From the NCBI GenBank assembly GCA_964456925.1, contig CAYWCX010000028.1, forward strand, positions 1-13,653: DNA of 13,653 nucleotides. Direction: 5' to 3'. The notes under the pieces were generated by a model. It made no database searches. It was not told the origin of the DNA and worked only from the letters and a program-made list of their open reading frames with translations. The position numbers were made by a program, and so were the translations under genes. This DNA is from JBAZKK01 sp964456925 (lineage in GTDB: Bacteria > Omnitrophota > Gorgyraeia > Gygaellales > Profunditerraquicolaceae). Of the stretch, positions 1 through 6,396 are shown in pieces; position 1 is the stretch's first letter, and each line of letters begins with the position of its first letter.

Positions 1-74
1 GGGCTCATAGCTCAGTTGGTTAGAGCGTTGCGTTGACATCGCAAAGGTCTGAGGTTCGAGTCCTCATGGGCCCA
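1..74 (+). tRNA. tRNA-Val (anticodon GAC)
   Basis: A full cloverleaf is visible. The acceptor stem pairs 1-7 with 67-73, the D stem 10-13 with 23-26, the anticodon stem 28-32 with 40-44, and the T stem 50-54 with 62-66. The seven-base anticodon loop (33-39) has GAC at 35-37, which reads valine codons GUC and GUU. The T loop begins TTCGAGT and the discriminator base is A74. No CCA is encoded; CTA follows, so CCA would be added after 3' processing. The gene starts at the window edge, so its promoter is not visible. It ends 8 nt before the thrS start codon, so the two are probably cotranscribed and separated by tRNA 3' processing. Confidence 0.96.
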
Positions 75-82
75 CTATAAAA

Positions 83-1822
83 ATGCAGAAAAACGAGACA
101 GACTTAGCGACATTAAGGCACTCCTGTTCGCACGTGATGGCGGAGGCGGTGAAGTCTCTCTGGCCCGGGGTCAAACTCGGCATCGGCCCGGCGATCGAAG
201 ACGGTTTTTACTATGACTTCGATAAAAAAGAGCCTTTTACCGACGAGGATTTAGCCAAGATTGAGGCCAGGATGCAGGAGATTATTCAGAAGGACGAGCC
301 TTTTATCCGCGAGGAACTCAGTAAGAAAGACGCCCTGGCATTATTCAAGAAATTAAAAGAAGACTATAAGGCGGAGCTCATTCAGGGGTTGGCGGAGGGA
401 GAGATTTCAATATATAAGACCGGCAAGGATTTTGTTGATTTATGCCGCGGGCCCCATGTGGAGTCTACCGGCAACATTAAGGCCTTTAAATTGTTGTCCG
501 TGGCAGGCGCTTATTGGCACGGTATTGAAACCAATCCCATGCTGCAGCGTATCTACGGCACCTGCTTTGCCAGCAAAAAGGAATTAGAAGAGTACCTTAA
601 AAACATCGAAGAAGCTAAGAAACGCGACCACCGTAAACTCGGGCCCCAACTGGGTTATTTTGACATCTATCACGAGGAGGCGGGAGCGGGCCTGGTGTTT
701 TACCACCCCAAGGGCGCGGTCCTGCGTAACCTTATCGAGGATTACGAGAAGGAGGAGCACCTAAAGCGCGGTTACGAGATGGTACTTACCCCGCACATTA
801 TGCAGTCCGGGCTTTGGCAGGCCTCCGGACACTACGAGTATTATAAGGAGAACATGTATACCTTTGATGTCGATGGCAAGGAGTTTGTGCTTAAACCGAT
901 GAACTGCCCTGGCCATATCCTGATTTATAAATCAAGGAATCGCAGCTATAAGGAATTACCCATCAGATTTTTTGAATTAGGCACGGTTTACCGCCATGAA
1001 AAGGCCGGGGTCTTGCACGGCCTGCTTCGGGTGCGCGGTTTCACCCAGGATGATGCGCACATCTTTTGTTTGCCCCGGCAGTTGAAGCCCGAAATTAAGG
1101 GGATTATTGATTTTGTTTTTGATGTGATGAAGGTGTTCGGGTTTTCCGAAGTAGGGATTGAATTAAGCACCCGGCCTGCCAAATCTATCGGTAGCGACGA
1201 GGACTGGCAGAGCGCAACGCAGGCGCTGGAGGACTCTTTAAAGGAGAAGGGCCTGGAGTACGAGGTTAATACAGGAGAGGGCGCTTTCTACGGCCCCAAG
1301 ATAGATATTAAACTTAAGGATGCCTTAAACCGCAAATGGCAATGCGCGACCATCCAGTGCGATTTTGCGCTTCCCAAAAGATTTGATTTGACCTATGTGG
1401 ATAGCGACGGCAAAGAGAAACAGCCGATTATGCTGCACCGCGTTCTTCTGGGCAGCCTTGAAAGGTTTATCGGCGCGCTCTTAGAGCACTATGCCGGCGC
1501 GCTTCCGCTGTGGCTGGCTCCGGTGCAGGCAGCAATCATCCCCCTAAAAGAGGATTTTAAAGAATATGCCGCGGCCATTAGCGGGGAATTAAGAGAAGCG
1601 CAGGTGCGCGTTGAGCTCGACGAGCGCAACGAAACCCTGGACAAGAGGATCCGCGAGGCAGAGCTGGCAAAGACTCCCTATATCCTGGTAGTAGGCAGTC
1701 GCGAGGCCCAGGAGAACACCGTGGCAGTAAGAAAGAGAGGCCAGAAGGGCATCATAGCCATGCCTAAAAGCGATTTTATTAAGAAGATAAAAGAAGAGAT
1801 CGGGCAGAGGATTATCTTTTAA
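83..1822 (+). CDS. thrS: Threonyl-tRNA synthetase lacking the TGS domain
   Basis: This class II synthetase charges tRNA-Thr in the cytoplasm. The 579-residue protein begins directly at the editing (N2) domain, with the metal-site residues H13, H17, C121 and H125. The N-terminal TGS domain of about 60 residues found in most bacterial ThrRS is absent. The catalytic zinc ligands are C275 (in MNCPGH), H326 (in DDAH) and H452 (in MLHR). Their spacing of 51 and 126 residues equals that of E. coli C334/H385/H511 as I recall it. Motif 3 follows at about 450-470 and the anticodon-binding domain runs from about 480 to the end. ATG 83 is the only sensible start, because the frame is closed upstream at 50-52 (TGA) inside the tRNA and no other start lies between. 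No Shine-Dalgarno is seen, because only 8 nt separate it from the tRNA. It leads the conserved thrS-infC-rpmI-rplT cluster. Confidence 0.97.
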   Translation: MQKNETDLATLRHSCSHVMAEAVKSLWPGVKLGIGPAIEDGFYYDFDKKEPFTDEDLAKIEARMQEIIQKDEPFIREELSKKDALALFKKLKEDYKAELIQGLAEGEISIYKTGKDFVDLCRGPHVESTGNIKAFKLLSVAGAYWHGIETNPMLQRIYGTCFASKKELEEYLKNIEEAKKRDHRKLGPQLGYFDIYHEEAGAGLVFYHPKGAVLRNLIEDYEKEEHLKRGYEMVLTPHIMQSGLWQASGHYEYYKENMYTFDVDGKEFVLKPMNCPGHILIYKSRNRSYKELPIRFFELGTVYRHEKAGVLHGLLRVRGFTQDDAHIFCLPRQLKPEIKGIIDFVFDVMKVFGFSEVGIELSTRPAKSIGSDEDWQSATQALEDSLKEKGLEYEVNTGEGAFYGPKIDIKLKDALNRKWQCATIQCDFALPKRFDLTYVDSDGKEKQPIMLHRVLLGSLERFIGALLEHYAGALPLWLAPVQAAIIPLKEDFKEYAAAISGELREAQVRVELDERNETLDKRIREAELAKTPYILVVGSREAQENTVAVRKRGQKGIIAMPKSDFIKKIKEEIGQRIIF

Positions 1823-1837
1823 GAAACCCATAGAACT

Positions 1838-1855
1838 AAGGAGGTGGTTGCGATA
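1838..1855 (+). promoter_or_regulatory. infC ribosome-binding site with AUA start
   Basis: A strong Shine-Dalgarno AAGGAGG lies at 1838-1844. The only canonical start codon near it in the infC frame, GTG at 1844, shares its last G and cannot be used with it. An ATA codon at 1853-1855 lies 8 nt downstream, at ideal spacing, and begins a protein that aligns with the usual IF3 N-terminus (basic residues, then INERIR). IF3 rejects non-canonical start codons, and infC in many bacteria carries AUU, AUC or AUA as an autoregulatory start. The same device is inferred here. Confidence 0.75.
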
Positions 1856-2356
1856 AAAAAATATATTCGTATCAACGAAAGGATTCGCGTGCCCGAGGTG
1901 CGTTTAATCGGACATGACGGTTCGCAGTTGGGGGTGGTGCCGATTCAGAAGGCCCTGGAGCTGGCGGAGCAGGCCGAACTGGACTTAATTGAGGTGGCGC
2001 CCGGCGCCAATCCTCCGGTCTGCCGCATCGGAGATTTCAGCAAGTTCAAATACGACCAGGAGAAGAAGGAGCGCGAGGCGAAAAAACATCAGGCCCACGG
2101 CAAGCTGAAAGAAATCCGCATCAAGCCTAACATTACCGACCACGATTATCAGGTAAAGCTTAGGCAGATCCTCGGGTTTTTAAAGAAGAAGGACAAGGTG
2201 AAAATTACGCTGGTCTTCCGCGGCAGGCAGATGGAACATATGGATTTGGGCCGCCGGATTTTAGATAAATTTATCAGTGATACCCAGAACCAGGGGCAGA
2301 TAGAGAAGGAGCCGGTCCAGGAAGGCAGAAGTATCTATATGGTAATCGGCTCATAA
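1853..2356 (+). CDS. infC: Translation initiation factor IF-3
   Basis: IF3 binds the 30S subunit, prevents premature 50S joining and proofreads initiator tRNA and start codon. The N domain contains the family signature INERIR..EVRLI and later PPVCRIGDFSKFKY. A lysine/glutamate-rich linker follows. The C domain has KEIRIKPNITDHDYQVKL and KITLVFRGRQMEHMDLG. I start it at the ATA codon 1853 (167 residues), because the Shine-Dalgarno at 1838-1844 fits that position. A purely computational call would use GTG 1844 (170 residues), which overlaps the Shine-Dalgarno. Neighbours are thrS 30 nt upstream and rpmI 22 nt downstream. Autoregulation through the rare start codon is likely. Identity is certain; the exact start is inferred. 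Confidence 0.95.
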   Translation: MKKYIRINERIRVPEVRLIGHDGSQLGVVPIQKALELAEQAELDLIEVAPGANPPVCRIGDFSKFKYDQEKKEREAKKHQAHGKLKEIRIKPNITDHDYQVKLRQILGFLKKKDKVKITLVFRGRQMEHMDLGRRILDKFISDTQNQGQIEKEPVQEGRSIYMVIGS

Positions 2357-2378
2357 TAAAGGAAAAAAGGATGCATCT

Positions 2379-2579
2379 ATGGCAAAACTGAAGACTAAAA
2401 AAGGCGTCAGCAAAAGATTCAAGATGACCAAAAGAGGAAAGATTAAATACCTCGCGGGAGGTAAAAGCCACCTGCTTTCCAGTAAGACGAAAGCCAGAAA
2501 GAGGATGCTGCGTCGGGCAAAGACCCTCCTGGACAAAAAGAAGAGCAGGTATTTAAAAAGGATGTTACCCTACGGTTAA
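2379..2579 (+). CDS. rpmI: 50S ribosomal protein bL35
   Basis: This 66-residue, strongly basic protein of the large ribosomal subunit has the L35 pattern: MAKLKTKKGVSKRFK at the N-terminus, GGKSHLLSSKT in the middle and a Lys/Arg-rich C-terminus ending LPYG. Length is normal for the family. An AAGGA Shine-Dalgarno at 2367-2371 is 7 nt before ATG 2379; the earlier ATG at 2371 is out of frame. It lies between infC and rplT as in most bacteria, and is presumably translated from the same mRNA. In E. coli and Bacillus this pair is repressed by L20. No equivalent leader structure was established here. Confidence 0.97.
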   Translation: MAKLKTKKGVSKRFKMTKRGKIKYLAGGKSHLLSSKTKARKRMLRRAKTLLDKKKSRYLKRMLPYG

Positions 2580-2599
2580 GTCAGGAGGATGAAAACTAC

Positions 2600-2947
2600 A
2601 TGGCAAAGGCTAAACACAGCGTTGCGACGCATAGAAGAAAGAAAAGGGTATTAAGAAAGGCCAAGGGGTTCTGGGGCGACCGCAGCAAGCAGTTCCAGCA
2701 GGCGCGCCGGGCGTTGATGCATGCCCTGGTGTATGCCTATCGCAGCAGGCGCCTGAAGAAGCGGGATTTTCGCAAACTCTGGATTGCCCGTATCAATGCC
2801 GCCTGCCGGCAGAACGGCATTACCTACAGTCAGTTTATTAATGGCCTCAAGAATGCTAAAATAACCCTGGATCGTAAGGTCTTGGCAGAGCTGGCAGTCA
2901 GGGACAGCAAGGCCTTTGAAAAATTAGTCAGGATGGCGCGCGGATAA
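2600..2947 (+). CDS. rplT: 50S ribosomal protein bL20
   Basis: bL20 is an early assembly protein that binds 23S rRNA. The 115-residue sequence has the L20 hallmarks: a basic extended N-terminal arm, then AKGFWGDRSKQF, HALVYAYRSRRLKKRDFRKLWI, RINAACRQNGITYSQFINGL and ALDRK-like TLDRKVLAELA. Length is typical. Shine-Dalgarno AGGAGG lies at 2583-2588, 11 nt before ATG 2600; the ATG at 2589 is out of frame. In related operons L20 represses its own operon by binding mRNA. It is the last gene of the conserved translation block before the potassium cassette begins. Confidence 0.97.
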   Translation: MAKAKHSVATHRRKKRVLRKAKGFWGDRSKQFQQARRALMHALVYAYRSRRLKKRDFRKLWIARINAACRQNGITYSQFINGLKNAKITLDRKVLAELAVRDSKAFEKLVRMARG

Positions 2948-2983
2948 AAAGCGTAAATCCCGCGGACTAAAGAGGGCGAGACT

Positions 2984-3628
2984 ATGTATATCATAATTGT
3001 AGGTTGCGGCAGGATAGGTTCGGAACTGGCAAAACTTTTATCGAGCGAGGGCCACGACGTGGTGATAATTGACAAACATCCGGCCTCATTTGAGCGCCTG
3101 GGCAGGACCTTCAACGGCCTGACTTTGACCGGCAACGGATTTGACCTGAATTTATTAAAACAGGCGGGGATTGAAAAGGCGGATGCCTTCTGCGCGGTAA
3201 CCAACGGCGATAATACCAACCTTATCTCTGCCCAGGTGGCGAAGCAGATTTTTAAGGTTCCCAAGGTCATTGCGCGGGTTTATGACCCCCAGCGCGCCCA
3301 CATCTACAGCGCCCTGGGGCTTGACGTCATCAGCGGCACGATACTTTTTGCCGCGATGCTCCGCGACAAGATTATCGAGAGCCGTTTCTCCAGCTACCTT
3401 ATTGAAACCAAGGACCTCGGGGTGCTGGAAATTGAGGTGAAGGGCGAACTGGTCGGCAAGACCATTGCCGATATCAATATCCCGGGCGAGTGTCTTGCGG
3501 TGGCGTTACGCCGCCTGGAAGGCGTGACCATTCCGCAGCCCGAAAACGTCTTAAAGGCAAAGGATGTTTTAACTGCGGTAGTCAAGGTGGCCAGCCTTCG
3601 CAAGATTAAGGAGAGATTCGGCTTATAA
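2984..3628 (+). CDS. trkA: TrkA-type potassium uptake regulatory protein (first copy)
   Basis: This is a cytosolic nucleotide-binding gating subunit for the TrkH channel downstream. The 214 residues form one RCK unit. The Rossmann TrkA-N domain carries GCGRIG at residues 7-12 and an acidic residue, D30, at the end of strand beta-2, which indicates NAD(H) preference. It continues through AVTNGDNTNLISAQVAKQ and the RVYDPQRAHIYSALGLDVIS segment. A TrkA-C domain follows from about residue 140. E. coli TrkA is a duplicated protein of about 458 residues; here each gene encodes one half-size unit, as in KtrA. A purine-rich stretch (AAAGAGGGCGAG) precedes ATG 2984. A second TrkA gene begins 11 nt after its stop. 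Confidence 0.92.
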   Translation: MYIIIVGCGRIGSELAKLLSSEGHDVVIIDKHPASFERLGRTFNGLTLTGNGFDLNLLKQAGIEKADAFCAVTNGDNTNLISAQVAKQIFKVPKVIARVYDPQRAHIYSALGLDVISGTILFAAMLRDKIIESRFSSYLIETKDLGVLEIEVKGELVGKTIADINIPGECLAVALRRLEGVTIPQPENVLKAKDVLTAVVKVASLRKIKERFGL

Positions 3629-3639
3629 CGGGGGGCAAT

Positions 3640-4302
3640 ATGTATATCGTAATTATCGGTGCAGGAAAGGTGGGGTATTTCTTAGCCAAGAGGCTTTGCC
3701 AGAGCAAGCATACCGTCAGCATCGTGGATAAGGACCAGGAGGTTTGCGAAGAGATTGCCAGGCAGCTGGATGCCCTAGTCATCAGGGGGGACGGTTGCGA
3801 CCCGCGCATCTTAGAGGAAGCCGGGGTCGCCAGGGCCGATGTCTTAGCCGCGGTTACCGGTGACGACGAGGATAACCTTATCATCTGCCAGCTTGCCAAG
3901 GAGAAATTCAAGGTGCAGCGCACGGTCAGTCGCGTAAACAACCCCGATAACGAACACACCTTTGCGGAGCTGGGCGTTGACGTGCCCATTGATTCAACCA
4001 AGATCATTGCCAAGATTATCGAGGAAGAGGCTTCTTTCTCGGACCTGGTCAACCTGATGAGCTTTAAGCGCGGCAAACTCGCCATCGTGCGGGTGGACAT
4101 CCTGGAGGACTCTCCGGTGATAAACAAGCAGGTGCAGGATATCCGTTTGCCCCCGGATTCGGTGCTGGTATCCATTGTGCGGGGCGAAGAGGTTATCGTG
4201 CCTAAGGGCGATACGTTTCTTAAGGCCGGGGATGATATTATCGCTATCACCGAGGTGGGCAATGAGCCCCAACTTTTGAACCTATTGGTCGGGACCTCAT
4301 AA
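3640..4302 (+). CDS. trkA: TrkA-type potassium uptake regulatory protein (second copy)
   Basis: This second single-unit RCK protein has 220 residues. GAGKVG occupies residues 7-12, D30 ends beta-2, AVTGDDEDNLIICQLAKEKF supplies the middle of the Rossmann fold, and a TrkA-C domain covers about 137-220 (LPPDSVLVSIVRGEEVIVPKG-type strands). It is clearly homologous to the preceding gene but diverged, so the pair may build a mixed gating ring, equivalent to the fused halves of E. coli TrkA. That equivalence is inferred. A GGGGGG run at about 3630-3635 acts as a weak Shine-Dalgarno for ATG 3640. Its stop codon TAA (4300-4302) overlaps by one base the ATG of a small TM peptide gene. Confidence 0.92.
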   Translation: MYIVIIGAGKVGYFLAKRLCQSKHTVSIVDKDQEVCEEIARQLDALVIRGDGCDPRILEEAGVARADVLAAVTGDDEDNLIICQLAKEKFKVQRTVSRVNNPDNEHTFAELGVDVPIDSTKIIAKIIEEEASFSDLVNLMSFKRGKLAIVRVDILEDSPVINKQVQDIRLPPDSVLVSIVRGEEVIVPKGDTFLKAGDDIIAITEVGNEPQLLNLLVGTS

Positions 4303-4415
4303 TGAACATTAAATCTTTGCTTAATCCGGTAGCGGGTATTGCGACCGAGATTGTTTATGCCCTTTTAATTATCTTGGCTGGCGCCCTGATTGCGCTTGCC
4401 ATCACTTACTTATAA
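4302..4415 (+). CDS. 37-residue single-TM peptide in the Trk operon
   Basis: A short reading frame fits exactly between the second trkA and trkH. ATG 4302-4304 overlaps the trkA stop in a TAATG junction, and its own TAA (4413-4415) lies 2 nt before the trkH ATG. The peptide starts MNIKSLLNPVAG. It then forms one continuous hydrophobic segment (about residues 17-36) and ends immediately after it, so it would be a single-pass membrane protein with a short, basic, probably cytoplasmic N-terminus. I recognise no family. KdpF, a small subunit of about 29 residues in the Kdp potassium pump, is a parallel in size and context, not in sequence. A subunit or assembly factor of the TrkH channel is inferred. 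No independent Shine-Dalgarno is clear, so translation would depend on coupling. Confidence 0.65.
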   Translation: MNIKSLLNPVAGIATEIVYALLIILAGALIALAITYL

Positions 4416-4417
4416 AT

Positions 4418-5920
4418 ATGATCCTTCGGCCTGTTTTAGACGATATCCGCACCATCGGTTATTTTTTGGGTAAGATTATTATTGGCCTGGGCCTTACCAT
4501 GCTTCTGCCCATTGCGCTGGGCTTGGCATTCAAAGAGACCAACCCCGTCTCGGATTTTCTCATCGGCATTGAAATAACCCTGCTCTTCGGTTTCATCCTG
4601 GTTAAACTCTGTTCTACCGATAATGACCTTAACTGGATGCAGGGGATGATCGTGGTTTCCCTTTCCTGGCTGGCGGCGATGGTCTTGGGCGCCATACCCC
4701 TTTACTTAAGCGGTCACTGGAGGTCTTTTCTGGACGCCTGCTTTGATGCGATGTCGGGATTTGCCACCACCGGCTTAACCTTAGCCCAGGATCTGGATCA
4801 CCTCTCCCGCACCCATAATCTCTGGCGGCACCTCATAATGTTTATCGGCGGTCAGGGTATCGTTGTTGTTGCCATCTCCCTTTTTGTTAAAGGGTTTTCC
4901 GGCGCCTTCCGGATGTATGTGGGCGAAGCGCGTGACGAAAGGGTTTTACCTAATGTCGTCCATACCGCAAGATTTATCTGGCTGGTAAGCCTCGTATATT
5001 TAATCTTAGGGACGCTGGCACTTGGCCTGACCGGCATCTTAAACGGGATGCGGCCGGTGAATGCCTTTTTCCATGGCGCCTGTATTTTTATGGCGGCTTT
5101 TGATACCGGCGGTTTCGCCCCGCAGTCGCAGAACATTCTTTATTATCACAGTCTGCCTTTCGAGATTATCACTATCGCGATTATGATTTTGGGCGCGATC
5201 AACTTTAAATTGCATTATCACCTCTGGAACGGCAACCGCAGGGAAATAATAAAGAACATTGAAACCCTGACACTTTTCGCCACCATTGCCGCCACTTTCT
5301 TTATTACCGCGCTGGGCCTGGAGCGCACCGGTACCTATCCCAGAGTCATCGTATTATTCCGCAAGGGTTTTTACCAGGTGGTTTCCGGCCACACCGGGAC
5401 CGGTTTTATGACAATATATGCCAGGCAGTTTATTAATGAGTGGGGCAACCTTGCCTTGGTAGGGATAATCTCGGCGATGGCCTTAGGCGGCGGCACCTGT
5501 TCTACCACCGGCGGCATCAAGATGTTGCGCATCGGCGTTATCTTTAAAGCCCTGAAGCAGGATTTAAAAAGGATTATCCTGCCGGAAAGGGCGATCGTGG
5601 CGGAGAAATACCACCATATTAAAGAGGTGTTCTTAGAGGATAAACAGGTGCGCTCCGCGCTTTTGATTACCCTGGCATATCTGGTGCTTTATTTTGCCGG
5701 TGCCCTGATAGGGATGTTTTTCGGTTATCCGTTTCTGGAGTCCCTCTTTGAGTCCACTTCTGCGGCAGCCAATGTGGGGCTCTCCTGCGGTATCACCGAT
5801 ACGCATATGCCGGCGACGCTGAAGATTACCTATATTATCCAGATGTGGGCAGGCCGGCTGGAATTTATGTCGGTGTTTACCCTCTTCGGTTTTATTATTG
5901 CGGCAATAAAAGGAAAATGA
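4418..5920 (+). CDS. trkH: TrkH-family potassium channel subunit
   Basis: This is the membrane pore of a Trk/Ktr potassium uptake system. The 500-residue protein is strongly hydrophobic and shows four pore loops: ATTGLT near residues 116-121, DTGGF at 229-233, GTGF at 327-330 and NVGL at 452-455. Each contains the filter glycine. The glycine-rich gating loop GGGTCSTTGGIKMLR lies near 357-371, and MWAGRLEF (476-483), a TrkH hallmark, precedes the last helix. Length matches TrkH more than the shorter KtrB. Its ATG sits 2 nt after the small TM gene with no Shine-Dalgarno, which suggests translational coupling. Its stop TGA overlaps the next ATG (ATGA, 5917-5920). The two TrkA proteins upstream are the expected cytosolic partners. 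Confidence 0.95.
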   Translation: MILRPVLDDIRTIGYFLGKIIIGLGLTMLLPIALGLAFKETNPVSDFLIGIEITLLFGFILVKLCSTDNDLNWMQGMIVVSLSWLAAMVLGAIPLYLSGHWRSFLDACFDAMSGFATTGLTLAQDLDHLSRTHNLWRHLIMFIGGQGIVVVAISLFVKGFSGAFRMYVGEARDERVLPNVVHTARFIWLVSLVYLILGTLALGLTGILNGMRPVNAFFHGACIFMAAFDTGGFAPQSQNILYYHSLPFEIITIAIMILGAINFKLHYHLWNGNRREIIKNIETLTLFATIAATFFITALGLERTGTYPRVIVLFRKGFYQVVSGHTGTGFMTIYARQFINEWGNLALVGIISAMALGGGTCSTTGGIKMLRIGVIFKALKQDLKRIILPERAIVAEKYHHIKEVFLEDKQVRSALLITLAYLVLYFAGALIGMFFGYPFLESLFESTSAAANVGLSCGITDTHMPATLKITYIIQMWAGRLEFMSVFTLFGFIIAAIKGK

Positions 5921-6396
5921 AGATTATCGCCAGCATATTTTTAATTTTGATTATTTCGTTGGCCGTAAGCCCGCTGTGTGCCGAGAGTCTTTCCAGCGCC
6001 GAATTAATCAACAATGCCCGCCAGTACGACGGCAAAACAGTCAGTTACGAAGGGGAAGTAATCGGGGAGGTAATGCTGCGCGGCCAATACGCCTGGGTGA
6101 GCGTAAACGACGGCAGGGCCGCCATCAGCATCTGGGTGGATAAGGAGTCGGCCCGCCAGATTATCTACGCCGGCGACTACCGCACCAAAGGCGACTGGGT
6201 GGCGGTGACGGGAATATTTAACCGCGCCTGCCCTGTCCACGGCGGTGATTTGGATATCCATGCCGCGCAATTGCGCCGCAGCGCCTCCGGCAAGGTCATC
6301 AGCGAGCGTTTAAATACCAATAAAAGAAACCTGGCAGGAGTACTATTGGGGTTATTATGTCTGGTGTTGATATTGCGTCCATCAAAACGAATCTAG
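5917..6396 (+). CDS. Exported, membrane-anchored OB-fold-like protein of unknown function
   Basis: I do not recognise a named family. The 159-residue product has a signal peptide (about 1-22, basic start, hydrophobic core, probable cleavage after CA at 21-22). A beta-rich domain of about 95 residues follows (26-120). Its strand pattern YDGKTVSYEGEVIGEVM, YAWVSVNDGRAAISIWV and DWVAVTGIFNRACPVHGGD resembles an OB fold. A C-terminal TM helix (about 138-153) is followed by a basic tail RPSKRI. The predicted topology is therefore an external domain with an inner-membrane anchor. ATG 5917 is chosen because it overlaps the trkH stop and begins a good signal peptide; the frame is open further upstream, but that would remove the signal. 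The last 40 nt overlap pheS. Link to potassium transport is by position only. Confidence 0.85.
   Translation: MKIIASIFLILIISLAVSPLCAESLSSAELINNARQYDGKTVSYEGEVIGEVMLRGQYAWVSVNDGRAAISIWVDKESARQIIYAGDYRTKGDWVAVTGIFNRACPVHGGDLDIHAAQLRRSASGKVISERLNTNKRNLAGVLLGLLCLVLILRPSKRI

Noticed and set aside
1844..1846. GTG as infC start
   Set aside because: It shares a base with the AAGGAGG Shine-Dalgarno, so that site could not serve it; ATA 1853 has the proper spacing.
2939..2970. Intrinsic terminator after rplT
   Set aside because: The hairpin has one bulge and is followed by GACTAAAG, with no U tract.
2830..3270. 146-codon open frame on the minus strand
   Set aside because: It is antisense to rplT and trkA, which are clear family members; composition reflects the complementary strand and no motif was recognised.
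3606..4262. 218-codon open frame on the minus strand
   Set aside because: It lies wholly antisense to the second trkA; the serine- and threonine-rich translation is typical of a shadow frame.
5845..5916. A longer N-terminus (24 residues) for the OB-fold-like protein
   Set aside because: It would lie within the trkH C-terminal coding region and bury the signal peptide. ATG 5917 has the ATGA overlap and a good signal sequence right after it.
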